From: Mucidula mucida
Lineage: Eukaryota > Basidiomycota > Agaricomycetes > Agaricales > Physalacriaceae
Direction: 5' to 3'
NCBI GenBank assembly: GCA_015501055.1
Contig: JADNYV010000006.1
Location: 248,001 to 312,000 of the forward strand
DNA: 64,000 nucleotides
The notes under the pieces are model-generated. The model saw only the letters and a program-made list of their open reading frames with translations, did no database searches and had not been told where the DNA came from. The stretch's first letter is position 1. Each line of letters opens with the position of its first letter. The translations under genes were made by a program, and so were the position numbers. Positions 10,095 through 22,627 of this stretch are shown here, piece after piece.

Positions 10095-12876
10095 CTACCC
10101 AACGTTCATATCGTCAGCATCGTTCCCAGACACAACATCAGTTGGTACGTCCGGGCGTTCGCGCTCTTTCCCCTTTGCGAGTCCTCGTTGGTAGCGGGTA
10201 TACTTCTCTTTCAGCGCCTTGACAAGATTTTTGAATTCTGTTTCAGTGGGATCGGTTGATCCCATTGACGAAGCCTCCAACGCCATATTCAACAGTTCCA
10301 TTATATGAGAGTTGATCGGCTCGATGCTCAGTGCCTACAGTTGGTGTTAATGCAAAAGGCATGATGGGCATGCAATTCACGGACCTCGTGATACGTCAAA
10401 ATGGCTTTGTCGATATCGCCTGTTAAATGGTGCACCATTCCCATGAATCCTAGCGCAACAGAATTCTGTGGATCTAGATCTAGAACTTCTTGGTACGCCT
10501 TCTTGGCCTCGTCGTATCGCCTTGGAAATCTCGTCAATACCAGAGCCTTGGAGCCATGCACAAGTATACCTCAGTTTCCGAAACGCTGTTCCCAGATTGA
10601 TGTACGTCGAAGACCAGTTCGAGCGAGAACTTTGCGTCACTTCGGCGAGCCCGAGAGCCTTTTGGAAGAGTTCAGTCGCATCATCATATCTAGAAACAAT
10701 AAGGAATAAGTTGAACAGTTGTAGACGGATGTACTGACTTTCCCTGACTGAACGCCATAACGCCCATCTCGTTGATCAGAAGGGGGTCTGAATCACACAT
10801 CGAATAGGCGGCACTAAGCGCTTCACCGGCTAGTCTGAGATTGGACAGCTTTAGCTGTTCCATGCCAATGAACATCAATGGCAAGTGTGACCTGTACGAC
10901 CCGATAAGTTCAACAATGCTGAGGGCAACGTCGCTACTGACCCAGTGAACATCCTCGCACTGGTAGAATAGGCCGTGATAGCGTGATCATGTTCGCCTTC
11001 AAGAGCAAAGGTGTGAGCAAATGCAACCCACGCAGCCGCAAATCGAGGGTCTAAAAGACTAGCTTTACTGTTAAGCGGGTTAGCGTATATCGCGTCCAAC
11101 GAACAGGGAAAGTCTACCTGAAGTATTGACGTGCCGTCGCCCACTTCTGATTACCCAGGTACCAGACCCCAACCGCATACCAGCTAACAGCATTATCAGG
11201 CTCTCGGTCGACCATATCGTGCGCAAGGATGAAGAGCTTGGAGTGGAGATGGTTTATATGGAACATACACGCTATGTGTAGAGGCATAGTATGGTTGTGA
11301 ATTGAAATGAGGTTCAAGATTCTGATGGGAGTATCAAGTGAATGAACAAACCAGAACGACAAGTGCTTACCTAGAGGTAATGGTGAAACAGTCCCTCCAT
11401 CTGAACGAAAGGTATAGAGAGTCGGCAAAACTATAAAGAACATCTGGGTTGTCGCCTAGATTATACTCCTGTACAAGTCGCTGTCGGGTAAGGGTATGTT
11501 CTTCAGCGTGTTTATACTTCCGCAGCCTTGTCGTATACATGAGTTGAACAAATTCGGCATCCTTGGGTACCTGCGCACTATAAGGCAGAGATTGAACAAA
11601 CTCCCACTCTGTGGACAAGCTGAGTGGCAATGTTGATACAGAGGCAAGAACACGTACCTTCGTCTGGTGTCATCATTTCAGTGCTGATGAGCCGCTCGAA
11701 AGATTCGTAGCACTTGACATCTAATATAAGAGCTTCCATGTAGCATTCTTTCGCTATCTCGTTGCGAGAAAGATGCTGCATCACAACGCCACGCAGATGA
11801 CACATGGAGGCTTCAATCTGTCTTGGATGAATTCGCGAAAGGTGGCGCGCCAGCCCTAACTTACCTTGATGCCTCCGTCTACGTTCGGGATGGATGGACC
11901 ACTTCGACCTTTCGAAATAATATGAGGTTTATAGTAGACCGAATGAGGGTGCAAGTACCGGAATCACGAAATGGGTTATTCTCTCCTAGTATCTCGGTGG
12001 CGCCCGACCAATTGCCTTGTCGAACCTTTATATTACGATCACGGAGGTCATAATCTGTGGTATAAGATTAGGACAAAAGCACTGACCATACACTGAGCAG
12101 CTAGATATCGGCATGCCACGCTTAATTCGACCAATGTAGAGACATTGTTCCGCTGTTCTCCGGCGTTTCCAAGAACTTCGCCTGGCCCCATAGGTAATCG
12201 CATTATAGAAGACGGAGGTGGCTCAAAGTTTGGCATTAATACCGAAGCGTTTCCGTTGGAATGAGGAGCCGGGTATTGGGGGTTAATGGGAAATGGGCGC
12301 GTGAGTAGGCGTTCGGCGCGAGCGTATTGATGAATCATGAAATATGTTTGAGCCAGCCAGAATGCATCGTTGGGATCACCTGGCGCCGGTATGAGTTTAT
12401 AATATGGAAACAGAAGGCGAGGACTCACTGGTCCAGCTGAGAATTTTGTCACCCCAGTAAGCTGCCGTCTCATAGAGATGTTGCATCATGGCATCGTGGC
12501 GCCAGAGCCTCATACGATCCACGATATCCCAGTCGTGTTCCTCCTCGTCGTCTGCATCATCCTCGGAGTCCTGAAAGACGTCGGTCGTGTCGTTTGCAAG
12601 GGGGTGCGCTGAGCGCTGCAAGCTATCTTTCGGTCTTCGGTGGCGACGTGGTGAGGAGCGGAGGGGAGAAACGTGGAGAATGGACCGAGTTGGATCCAGC
12701 GCGAGAGATTGAGAGAAAGACAAGGTGCTTATGTTGCCATCGAGATAGGAATCTCCAATGTGCTGTGGGCCGAAGGAAAATGAGGAACCCGCCGAATCTC
12801 TGGGGCGCGTGCGCGATGATGACATAGCATTCCTGTGCAGGGGCGAAGGCCCAGTCAGCGGAGTGGTCGTGTTCAT
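10095..12876 (-). CDS. CDC16: Anaphase-promoting complex subunit 6 (Cdc16/Cut9), TPR protein
   Basis: Scaffold subunit of the APC/C ubiquitin ligase, active in mitotic exit. Start at 12876 ([20 protein letters not shown]). After a Ser/Arg-rich leader and an acidic patch ([20 protein letters not shown]) comes the family block [20 protein letters not shown] and [21 protein letters not shown] helices follow through the gene: [78 protein letters not shown] and [19 protein letters not shown]. The C-terminus has [20 protein letters not shown] and ends acidic. At least nine introns are evident. Length and motif order match full-length Cdc16. Confidence 0.9.
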
Positions 12877-13338
12877 TGTTGCCGACTCTCAGTCGTCGTC
12901 GTGTCGCGACTCGCGGGAATCTGATCCGCGTCGTCGTTTCTGGCAAAGGGAGAGTTGGTCACATGACAGTTATGGCTGACGCGAATGTGATGCCACTGAC
13001 GGGAACTCGCGACGACGTAGCTATGTAGAAACGTCTTTGTCCATAAACCTAAACCACAACTGTCCCCGGAAGCTCATCTTCGACAGTATCTCCAAGTGCG
13101 TACCTGTTACTCAAGCACACAACGACGTACGAACGTGTACTCCTCCTTATTTCATTGTACTATGTCGCGCATTTTATAGTAACTTAGTATATCGAGCTCA
13201 GTAGATAGATAGGGAGAGGATTCCGCCCGTGTGTGCCGATAAACGAACGAACGTATTGATACATATTGTAGTTGGATACAGATGTCTAATAAATGAAGTA
13301 AGTCCTGTTGGAGGATCGAGTCGTCGTGATAATGATAA
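12877..13338. other. Intergenic, 462 bp: APC6 promoter and 3' region of MET gene
   Basis: Lies between two minus-strand genes. A direct tetranucleotide run (tagatagataggg, about 13203-13215) is visible. No open frame here has recognisable content. Confidence 0.4.
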
Positions 13339-15334
13339 TCAAGTCGCTTCAGCTGCGAGCAGGGCTTTCTCTACACTCTTGAGCAGCACGTCCCTCTCCT
13401 CCATGCCCACACTGACTCGCACGAGTCCAGTCTCTACCTCGTACTTCGCCGCCCAGTCCAGCTCGGCAAAATGTGCAAGTACAGTATAAGGACACGCCAA
13501 TGTGAAGTTTGTTCCCAAGCTCGGCCCTTTGAAGAAGGGCAGCGTGTCAAAGAAAGTCGCCGAAGCCTTAAGAGACGTGAACGTCACTGAGAAGAGGCCC
13601 CCAAAACCGCCGCTCTCTTTGATTCGACACTTTTCGTAGTGATCCCGTGTCTGCCACTTAGGATAGAAGACGTCTTTCACAACACCATCCGCCTTGCCGC
13701 CAGCTTGCGAACGAGACCGAAGGAAATCGCACACAGCCTCGGTGTTCCCGTCAATGAGGCGTATACGCCTGAGGGAATCACGAGAGTTCCTCTCTAAGAA
13801 TACGGCATCCTGACCAAAGTATGAATCCTCGAAGGTTGCTTTCATATGCGCTTTCAACGCCGCGTAGTGACGTCCTCGAGGATTCAATGTCAGGCTAGGA
13901 ATCATTCAGCTTGCCCTTAAGGCTAGGAAATGATAGTGACATACCTGCCACCCATACAGTTTGCAGCACCGCTGAAGATCTTTGTGAGGCTGCTGACCAC
14001 GATATCCGCATAGCTGAGGACTTCAACGTTCACGAAGTTGCCAATGGTTTCATCAACAACCACCAGAAAGTCGTATTTATCGGCTAGTGCCCGGATTCTA
14101 GGCAAATCGGCTGCCCGGAGAAGTGGATTAGAGGGAAACTCAGTGAATAAAGAGAGAACAGGTGGGTTCGAAGGGTTAGCTTCGGACTCTGTCTGCAGCA
14201 TGTTCTCCAAAGTGTCAAGATCAGTATCAAGTCCATGTCCGAAGAAGTGACATCCGGGGCCCCATTTTTCAAGAATTTTCAGGGTATCAGCATATGGGAA
14301 ACTGCCGGTACAAAGTCAATTTGATCTACAGCAATGAAAAACGACCGTACCCAAAGCAAACGCTCTTGCTGCAGGACGAACGGCCGACGCCAAGACGTGA
14401 GTACTATAGATAGCCGCCATTCCAGTTGAGTATAAGAAAACGTCTGATTCCGATACTTCTGGGACTCCTCGAGCGCTGGGACCCATAGCGAGATGTTCAG
14501 CACCAGCAATTGGCTCATCTCGATTATCCCCAGGAGGAGTCGGTTCTCGGAGTAGCACACCCGCAATGCGCCTACGAAGCGCGCGCTTGGCAGACTCTGC
14601 ATGTGCAAAGGGCAAATTTCGCCCATAACGCTCCTCGAGGTATGTTCCGAGGTCACCGATAAAGCTCTCCTGTGGAGGCTGTTTTCCCTTCGTGAAGCCT
14701 TTGGCAGCGTAGTGTTTGTTAAGTGGCTTTCGAAGGGGTGGGGATGACGGGCGGTCCTGAGGATCAGGTAGCATAGAGAGACAGTATTCGGCAAGGCGAC
14801 TGGAGATCCCCAAGCCTGTATGTTGCCAGAATTGCTTGGCCAAAGGCTGAGCATCGGAAGGGAAAAGCACGATGTGAAGATCGGCTGATGCACCCTCAAG
14901 TTCTGCAGGCGCATTGTCCCCGGGGGTGATCAAGAACTGAATGAGACGCGCATTTATCGCGACACCGTCCAAAGCAGATCTTCGTTGCATGAACGAGCGG
15001 CATTCCTCTGCAATTTTTTGTGTCGGATATAGCATACATGACTCGCCCTGCACGCCGAATTTTTGCTCACAGATTTTGGCGAGCTACCGGACAAGAGTTA
15101 AGCATCATACACGAATCGTAGCAATTTACATACCTTTCGAATACTGAGATGGACGAAAAATCTTGGGTATCCTGACACCATCGCGCTGACGACCCGCTCA
15201 TCGCCCTCCTCGTAGCCGACATTGTCGCGCCATGTAGGCAGGGAGACAGATATGGCATGTGGTGTAAATGGAGGAACGCCTAGACCGAGAGCAACGTCTG
15301 TTTCGTGAGGCCTCGCCATCGCGGTCACCGGCAT
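13339..15334 (-). CDS. Cystathionine gamma-synthase (PLP-dependent)
   Basis: Joins an activated homoserine to cysteine to make cystathionine, in the transsulfuration route to methionine. Start chosen at ATG 15334 ([20 protein letters not shown]). Conserved fungal blocks: [34 protein letters not shown], then a fungus-specific insert near 14650-15050. The PLP domain shows [13 protein letters not shown] (substrate/cofactor loop), [12 protein letters not shown], the Asp of [12 protein letters not shown] and the Schiff-base Lys of [16 protein letters not shown]. The small domain ends with [20 protein letters not shown] and [19 protein letters not shown]. Introns fall near 13906-13945, 14250-14340 and 15070-15135. 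It matches the long fungal MET7/STR2 type rather than the shorter bacterial MetB. It is downstream of EFM7 on the same strand. Confidence 0.9.
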
Positions 15335-15626
15335 GGCAGTCAAAATCTAAGTGACGGATCTCGGTCCGCCTGCATCCGCACCTCAAAAAGTCGATGTCGC
15401 TGTGGACCCAAGATTTCCTCAACATCGAGCTAACAGACAAACTCCTACGCCTCGTGCTTTTGCCTGAGTAATGTTTCCAACTACTATCTGGGACAATCGG
15501 ATCACACTACTCCTCTCTCTACCATCTACATATCACATACCACACAAGAAACAATTACGGTAAGTACCGATACGCGCGCCAGATAAATCGAATTGCGAGT
15601 CGCGGTTGACCATGAGGAGCCCGTTG

Positions 15627-16711
15627 TCATCGTCGTAGACACCATCCATGGACTGTCGCCCGAACTTCCTCTGAGCCAGGATCATCAGGAAACATGGGCT
15701 AAAGGCAAGTCAGAAAATAAATCCAGATGGTCAAGAAGCGCTAAAACAGGCGCACAGGGAACGTTTTCGTCACGATCTCTTCGCACGTCCATCCCCTATC
15801 GCGCGCCTTGGAGAAGAACTCCATATCTTTATGCGCAAGGTGTGGTCGATGGTGCGAATAGAACACCAAGACACGCGCGTTCTGGGAGGTATCTATCGAC
15901 CTTTCACATGTATTGAGAAGAGCGTCGTGCTGAACACAGAAGGCTACCAGTTAGTAGCGCTAAAACCAAAAGGATCTTGGTGTCTAACCTGAGAATGATT
16001 GAAAATTAGATCTGAGAGTATGATGAGGTTGAAGCGGCTGCTTCCGGGGAGTACATCCAGTAGCGGCTGTACTGATTGACCCCATAAATAGCCCTAGAAA
16101 GCGCATATCGGTGAACATCTTTCCGACAAGCGTCAATCGAGCTTTACCTGAATTGAGACGTTATCCGTACACTGGGCGAGGGTATTTGTTTTCACATTGT
16201 ATGTCAAGTTCTGTACGAGGCTATCGTCCGGATAATCAGTCACGACGACCTAACGAGTTTTGAGCAACGAAAACATCGACGACCGGCGGGAGGCGCACCT
16301 TGCTTGCGCCATTATTGGCGGTAACGATGGAGGGTAAGGCCCCACCGGCGCCCAACTCAAGAACATTTCCACCCACATAGAGCTCAGTGTGTTGATCTAG
16401 GTATGTGGCCAGCGCGAGTGCCGCATTCCACCTCAAATCGAATGAGTACTGCTGTCGAAAATATATAGATCATGCTACGCACTTACAAATGGTGCGCCCA
16501 GAGCGGATGAGATCCAACGAGTCTAATCTTTAATTTATCCCAATCGTTGTTTCGCGGATTTTCACGTTTATAAACAGAAAACGTTGGTTCTGGTGAGGGA
16601 GGTCGAGGAGGTTCCTGCAAGCCTTTCGAATTTAAGAACTGGTGATCTAGATGTTGTTATACGAACAGAAAACATAGACCCCAAAGACAAGTCATCATCT
16701 GTATCGGACAT
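15627..16711 (-). CDS. EFM7: EFM7-type protein N-terminal methyltransferase (eEF1A)
   Basis: SAM-dependent seven-beta-strand methyltransferase; the yeast orthologue (Efm7/Nnt1) methylates the N-terminal Gly and a nearby Lys of eEF1A. Start at 16711: MSDTDDDLSLGSMFS, spliced by a 52-nt intron to EPPRPPSPEPTFSVYKREN and LVGSHPLWAHH, a typical EFM7 opening. Next come WNAALALATYLDQH, the SAM loop NVLELGAGGALPSIV, VVVTDYPDDSLVQNL, GYLWG, NLIILSDLIFNHS and VLVFYSHHRPHLAHKDMEFF. A last intron joins IVTKTFP to PMFPDDPGSEEVRATVHGW, matching the family's C-terminus. Six introns, full length. Target protein is inferred from family. Confidence 0.88.
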
Positions 16712-16939
16712 GACGACTCTCTTGCTAAAGCAATGTAAAGTCAAAGTGGTCGTTCAAGAAGAAGAGGAAGATCGATCGTCGGAAGTTCGGACCGCCAACC
16801 GCGGGAGTCGCGTCTGCCCAGTGCCTATAACAGCTGTCTACACATAAGCTCTACGTAGTACTAAGGTATCTTCACTATAGATAACACAACTTATTAATAT
16901 ATGACTTGAGCAGGGCAAACTTACAGCCAACCTCACAAT

Positions 16940-18316
16940 CTATAGCTTGCTCGCCGTCAGGTTGATGCTCTGCAGACTGAGGCTTGAATCTCCTCTTTGT
17001 TCCGCGACAACTTCCTCCGCCCAAGTGATCATGCCATTGATGAGGCGATCAAGCTCTTCCTTTGTATTTTGTGCATGCAAGCACACGCGAACGCGATCTT
17101 TACCTTTCGGAACAGTGGGCCACGTTATTGGTCGTGCATTCATGTTTCGGGCGTAGAGATACGCAGACAGTCTGCGAGGATATGGAGTCATGATGGGGAT
17201 GATTGGAGACGTTTCCAAATGGGGTGGCAATGAGATAACGTCTGCGGGTATGTGGGTGAGACGGCTCGAAAGAGTTCCAGTAAAATATAGGGAATTATTC
17301 AGTAGCTTTTGAGAGAGCTTCTGTGCTGTTCCATCGACGAGCATATCGAACGAAGAGTCTGCGGCAACTATGTTGGAAAAGCTGAGAGACGTTGTGTATA
17401 TCAATGAACGCGCGTAATTGAGCATGTAGTCTCGGATGAGCGGAGTAGTCAGAACAACAGCTATGCATGGAATGAGGCAAGGATGTACAGGAGCATGCGC
17501 AGCCTACTCACCACCTGTGGCTGCCAAACCTTTACCAAAAGTGTGGAGACGAGCCAAGACTTTTGACTCCAGTCCCATCATAGCAACACGCCCTCGTCCT
17601 TGGGGACCATATATACCTGTGGAATGTGCCTCATCAACGACGAGGTAGCCGTTTCCACGCGGTAGCAACTCTTGCAAGATGTCGACTATCTCTTGCAGCG
17701 GCGCGAAAGTGCCATCCATGCTATACAAACTTTCCACTGCTACGAATACGCTGGTCTCCCCGCGCCCGAGGCATGGTCTTTCTAGGCAGAGTTGTAGAAG
17801 AAGCGCCCGGAACGCCTGCATTGAATTATGGGGGAAGAAATATTGGGCGTCGCGAGCGCGAGAAGCGCGTATCCCATCGTGCACAGAGGCATGAATGTAC
17901 TCGTCGTAGATCGCCACGTCTCCCGGTTGGGGTATGCAAGAGAAGAAACCAACGTTGGCATCAAATCCAGAGTTGAAAAGTAAGGCCGCGGGTGCACGGA
18001 AAAAGTCTGCCAGACGTGCCTCCAGCGCGCTGTGTGCCGGTCCGTTCACTAGAAGGCGCGAACCTCCCGATCCCAGGATATCAGGAGCTCTGGAAAGCTT
18101 TTCCAAGAAGCGCTTTCGAAGAACGGGGGAGGTTGCCAAGGACAGGTAGTCATTCGACACGAAATCGATGATGGTGGATGTGGAAGAGGATGGGTCTGGT
18201 AGTCGACGGCGTATGAGACGATCGTCACGCGACGCCAGTGCGGCCGTGAGCTGTCTGTCCAGAGAGGTCTTTACCGTCATAGTAGTTGCAATCAGAGGTG
18301 GTCGACAGTCCGCCAT
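16940..18316 (-). CDS. 8-amino-7-oxononanoate synthase-like (BioF family)
   Basis: PLP enzyme of the alpha-oxoamine synthase group. BioF condenses pimeloyl thioester with alanine in biotin synthesis; fungal copies are often peroxisomal. Two in-frame ATGs are possible, 18316 (MADCRPPLIATTM) and 18280 (MTVKTSLDRQLTAALASRDD); the second fits the family better. Motifs: IIDFVSNDYLSLATSP, LGSGGSRLLVNG, LLFNSGFDANVGFFS, YDEYIHASVHDGIRASRA, FVAVESLYSMDGTFAPL, the cofactor Asp and His of VVDEAHSTGIYG, and the Schiff-base Lys of HTFGKGLAATGG. The C-terminal domain holds SLIYTTSLSF, SPIIPIM and RPITWPTVPKGKDRVRVCLH. One intron lies near 17430-17515. No other biotin gene lies in the window. Kynurenine or serine use instead of alanine cannot be excluded. 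Confidence 0.85.
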
Positions 18317-18455
18317 AATAATAGTTTTTGGGGAAGGATGATCGGCGGTAGATCGGGCCTCCCGGCCGACCGTTCTCGGAGCCACGGCACGCCAGACCGC
18401 TTGCTACTTGACCATCACCACCATGAATGCTTGAACCTCGCCTTTTGCCTATCCA
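18317..18455. promoter_or_regulatory. Bidirectional promoter, BioF-like / mitochondrial kinase
   Basis: A 139-bp gap between divergent start codons (175 bp if the BioF start is 18280). It must contain both promoters. No TATA box is obvious. Confidence 0.45.
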
Positions 18456-19888
18456 ATGTATCCGCGCGCGCTGCAACAATCAGTGCGCTGCTACAGACGC
18501 GCTCCTGCTCCCTCTTCAGCAGAAATTACACAACTCTTGGAAAGATACAACGCGGGCTCCCCTCCTAGACCTCTCAATCTATCTCAGCTACTCTCCTACG
18601 GTCGTCCATTGACGACAGAGTCTCTTCTGGATTCAGCCGCCTTTGCACTTTCTGAAATACCTCGTCGTCTTGCAGTCCGTGTTCGCTCTCTAGAAGCTCT
18701 ACCTTTCATCGTCGGCACCAATCCCTTCATTTCCAATACCCTAAACGCGTACCGCGAGAGCTTTCGATTCCTCGCGACTTACAAACCCCCGCAAACCCTC
18801 CAAGAAAATGCAGTATTCGCTGAGGAACTTGCCAGCCTAGTAGAGAGTCATGCGAATGATATCCCTACCATGGCTAAAGGGTGCGTTAGTCTCTCTATGT
18901 GCCGTCCCTCGCATTGATTATTTTGTTTCAAGTTTCCAAGAGTCATCGCGCTATCTTTCTCCGACTCAGATCAGCGACTTCTTGGACGGTGCAATCCGCA
19001 ACCGCATTTCTGTGCGTCTAATCGGAGAGCAACATATCGCTCTATCCCATGCTCTCAACACCCCGGAGGCCAACGGCGTAGGCATCGTGGACAAGACATG
19101 CTCACCTAGTACAATGATCAACTTATGTGGATCCTTTGTGAAAGAACTCTGCCAGGCAACCCTCGGCTCCAGCCCTATCATAGTCGTCAACGGTGACGTT
19201 GACGCTACGTTTCCGTGCGTTCCTTCAAATGTTTCATTGAACTGGACTGACTTTGACCTAGTTATGTCCCTGTTCATCTCGAATATATCCTCACTGAAAT
19301 TCTCAAGAACTCTTTTCGCGCAACAGTAGAGCATCACACAGGCAAATCGCTTCCTCCCATTGTTATCACAGTATCTCCGCCCCCTTCTATATCTCGCTCT
19401 AAATTCCTTTCTATTCGCGTCAGAGACCAAGGTGGTGGAATCTCGCCATCCAACATGATGCGCATCTTTTCCTACGCTTTCACCACTGCTGGACGAGGCG
19501 CAGAAGAGGATGACAGTGGCGGCGGGCCTTATGCCGCTCAATATGTTGGCGGAAGTGCTGCGATTGGAGACGGTGGCTCTGGAGAAGGCAATCTTTTCGG
19601 AGAAATTACTGGAAAGGGTTTACAGACAGGCATTGGCACACTATCAGGGCTAGGCTACGGATTACCCATGAGCAAGCTATATGCCAAGTTTGTTGTCATC
19701 ATTTTCTCGAAAGACATTTCTCTGACGTGTATTCTCAGATATTTTGGTGGCACGCTTGAGCTTAAGTCATTGGAGGGTTGGGGTACGTACTCTGCACACT
19801 TCCTAGACCAAAATGCTCATCGTCAATAGGTAGCGATGTTTACATCAAGCTTCGGTGTCTCGGTGAAGCTGTTGATTCCACAATTTAA
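18456..19888 (+). CDS. Mitochondrial PDK/BCKDK-type protein kinase
   Basis: Histidine-kinase-fold serine kinase that phosphorylates and inactivates pyruvate or branched-chain oxoacid dehydrogenase in the mitochondrial matrix. Start at 18456: MYPRALQQSVRCYRRAPAPS is an Arg-rich targeting peptide. The helical domain has PPRPLNLSQLLSYGRPLT, FALSEIPRRLAVRV and LEALPFIVGTNPFI. The ATP domain shows ISVRLIGEQHIAL, the N-box EILKNSFRATVEHH, the G1 box VRDQGGGIS, a Gly-rich lid and the G2 box GLGYGLPMSKLYAKYFGG. Introns are near 18882-18931, 19215-19264, 19688-19738 and 19782-19829. The stop at 19888 faces the stop of the CDK-like gene only 19 bp away. Pyruvate or branched-chain specificity is not decidable by eye. 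Confidence 0.88.
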
Positions 19889-19907
19889 TTATTGTTGATT
19901 AGAACGT

Positions 19908-21218
19908 TTATTCAATGTGTACATTTAGAAGGTCCTCTACAAGACGCCCAAGACTCCAGCCCTCCGCAGTTTGGTGGACATAAGACTTTGTCTCCACCTG
20001 TACGAGTTCAGGCGGGACAAGTATATCCTCAGCGAAACACCCATGCTTGAGCGCTTCTGCTACCGGCAAACGTGAGGATGGAGGGTATTTGAGCAGCGCG
20101 TAAATCAGGTCAAGTTCTGTATCATCGTTCAGATTCGGCAGATTTGCGTTCAACGGCACAGCTGGAACAACATTAAACTCGACACGAGACGCGTCGGGTA
20201 GTTGGGCAAAGTCCTACGAGATTATCAGATCGTCAACTAGGCGTGTATCTTCAATTAACTTACAGGCCAGGTCTCGGAGGTTGGTGTACCCATGAGCTTG
20301 AAGATGCTCCAGATAAGCGCGATTTCACCACGACTGCCGTCAAATAGGGTTTTTCGAACAAGGGGAGGGTTCAGCTCTGATGGGTACTCGTAGTCTTCAT
20401 CCTCATCCTCTTCTGGAACAAGTGGAGTGAAAAAGTCTGCTATTAGGCAGCCCAGACTCCAGATGTCAACTGCGAACGGATCATATGATCGCGTTCCAAA
20501 GAGCAGCTCAGGCGCGCGGTACGGTCTAACAAGTCTTTTTAGCACCCTCGCGACAAGGTAGGGTAAGCTCGTACCCAGTGGACACCTCAAAGTACATCCT
20601 ATCCTTCTCTTCGTGCCATATGTCGTGTGGATCGTGTTTAGGATCGTGAGAGACGCCAAAATCGATAAGCTTGACGCAGCCCGTGGTGGTGAGGAGGACA
20701 TTAGATGGCTTTAGGTCACGATGTGCGATACGCTGTGGTTCCGCATGCATGTACGCGACGCCTAGGAGGATCTGATATATAATGGATCGCGAGACGGATC
20801 GGAAAGATGGGGCTTCAGAAGGAGTAAAAGATGGATGATTGAGGAGGCTCTCGAGATTCATGGGCACATATGGGACGTGTATTTGCAGAGTATGTGAGGC
20901 ATCATCCTGGTGTGAGGCCAGCAGTGGTATGATCTAGTGAAGACTGTCAATATGTCGCCCTACATCTGCGCTGGCAGATCTTACATTTGGATGGGAGAGC
21001 GCGCGCAGTATGCGACACTCCTTTTTGATGTCGTGAGGCTCCTTTGCAAATTTCTTATTCGTCGTGGATGTTTTGATAATTATTTTTTGGTCTGCAACGA
21101 GGGATACTGTCGAGGCGATGCCATACGCTATGATTTCTGCCTGGCTAGGAAACTCACTCAATAAAATGTCAAAGCAAGATGCAGAATTTACTACACCCAT
21201 CCGATTCGTCGCCGTCAT
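19908..21218 (-). CDS. CDK-family serine/threonine kinase (Csk1-like)
   Basis: Protein kinase of the CMGC/CDK group. Start taken at 21218 ([20 protein letters not shown]). The N-lobe has [18 protein letters not shown] and the ATP-site Lys of KIIIKTST; the Gly loop is degenerate. Catalytic motifs are [23 protein letters not shown], and [20 protein letters not shown] with [12 protein letters not shown]. An acidic insert [15 protein letters not shown] and [20 protein letters not shown] follow. No PSTAIRE helix was found. Its nearest functional parallel is the fission yeast CDK-activating kinase Csk1, which also lacks a canonical cyclin helix, but this is inference. At least four introns. Divergent from the ankyrin gene by 166 bp. 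Confidence 0.8.
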
Positions 21219-21384
21219 CAAAGTCGAATGAGGACGCAGACGTGCTCCTCGACAAGGAAAAGGACATGGGAGCGAAAGAAGGAGGAAAGGAGTTGCCGGA
21301 TTGGGCAAATCGATTTTGGCTTTACCCTCTACCTCACTTGCACCGTTCCTGTCCCCGTTCTCGCCCGCCTGCTCCAGTTTATCT

Positions 21385-22155
21385 ATGGACGACTCCGATG
21401 CAGGTGCCAGCAACAGTCAGTCGGCCGAGCGCCTTCCAATTCCGGGCGCAGTCAGCTCAGGGATTCCTTCGCAGATGAACGTCTCTTGGCGGCGGCAAGA
21501 GCAGACAACCAGGACATGCTGCTCGAGATCTTCGAGGCTGGCGGTTTTGATATCAACTTTCAAGACGGTCTAGGGAATACAGGTGCACTGACCGTTTTCT
21601 TCATGCTGGACGTGCCACTGATCATTGTCGAAACCCTAGCACTACACATCGCGTGAGGCGCAACCTCTATCTCCAACTCATCGAGGCTCATTCGCTAGTT
21701 CAGTGTCTCTCATGGATCTACAGATGTTCTGGAACATATACTATCGCATGAAGAATGTGACGTTGATCCTATAAATCGCATCGACAAGGCAACACCACTG
21801 CATCTCGCTGTTCAGATTGAGGATCCAGAGTTGCGGTTACACGTCGTAGACAGTCTGCTAGAGGCAGGTGCCGACACTAGGTACGCTCAAATTCTCGCCT
21901 CACTCAAATCGCCGGCCAACTTTGTGTAGAATTAAGGATAAGAATGGGGAGACAGCGCAGGACCTCGTGCCGCCAAATGATTTAGACGTCCTGACGCTCT
22001 TCCGCAAATCTCAGGCTCAACAAAGCGTTTCTATGGATGATGTTGCGAACGGTACGTGTGTTTTGTTATATGCCCTAGAGGTTCATTAATCCTTCTCGAA
22101 AGATGAGGACGACGAAGGCGGTTCTGGTTCTGGTTCAGGATCTGATGACGACTAG
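21385..22155 (+). CDS. Small ankyrin-repeat protein
   Basis: Soluble protein of about 170 residues with two to three ankyrin repeats. The start at 21385 gives MDDSDA, joined by a 71-nt intron (to TTCGCAG) to DERLLAAARADNQDMLLEIF in the right frame. Repeats: FDINFQDGLGNTALHIAVSH, then CDVDPINRIDKATPLHLAV and LLEAGADTRIKDKNGETAQD. The tail SVSMDDVANDEDDEGG is acidic and ends in Gly-Ser and Asp runs. Further introns lie near 21581-21637, 21655-21709, 21881-21929 and 22054-22102. It resembles the short ankyrin protein SPAC105.02c of fission yeast; no catalytic function is expected. Partner unknown. Confidence 0.82.
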
Positions 22156-22627
22156 AGGGCGCTGTTTCTCTCACAATTAAACGGATATAAAGATGGATAT
22201 TGTATAACGTTGGTGTAATGTTGCTAGGAAATAGGAAACAGAACATTGTCCTTGTATTTAGAATCACCTCATTCAGTACTGGTGATGACCTGGGAAGCTT
22301 GACCGAGTCTAGTAGTAGGTGTCATACCATTTGGCCAATCCGCATGTGCTGAGCGGTGGCGCTGACTGATCCGGGATGTCGTGGGCGACGTGTATCCTAT
22401 TCAGGAAATTCTCGCGCTTCCCGTACATTCGACGATGACTAGCACAACATGGCTTGCAAATGTTCTCCAAAAAGAGTATCCTTCTTCTCATCTCACTACT
22501 CCCACTCTATATAAGCCTTGCGATTCATTGGAACTCCTCACTTACACCACCTTTCAATCTGTCTCACTTTCCGAGTACTATCCGGCAACAGCTGGCTAAA
22601 TCGTTTTCCACTATATCTACCTCTGAA
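22156..22627. other. Intergenic, 472 bp: ankyrin 3' region and pirin promoter
   Basis: Holds the 3' region of the ankyrin gene, then a TATA element at 22508-22515 that points to the pirin gene. Nothing else recognisable. Confidence 0.4.
22508..22515 (+). promoter_or_regulatory. TATA box, pirin gene
   Basis: TATATAAG, 113 bp before the pirin ATG at 22628. An in-frame upstream start could extend the protein by up to 58 residues, but the conserved pirin N-terminus begins at 22628. Confidence 0.5.

Noticed and set aside
9537..10259. 240-codon plus-strand open frame
   Set aside because: It runs antisense over the start of the PHD gene and the end of APC6, both well supported, and its residues show no domain or sensible composition.
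21228..21400. Longer N-terminus for the ankyrin protein from ATG 21228
   Set aside because: Composition there is not protein-like, it would overlap the kinase promoter, and the start at 21385 with a 71-nt intron gives a clean frame.
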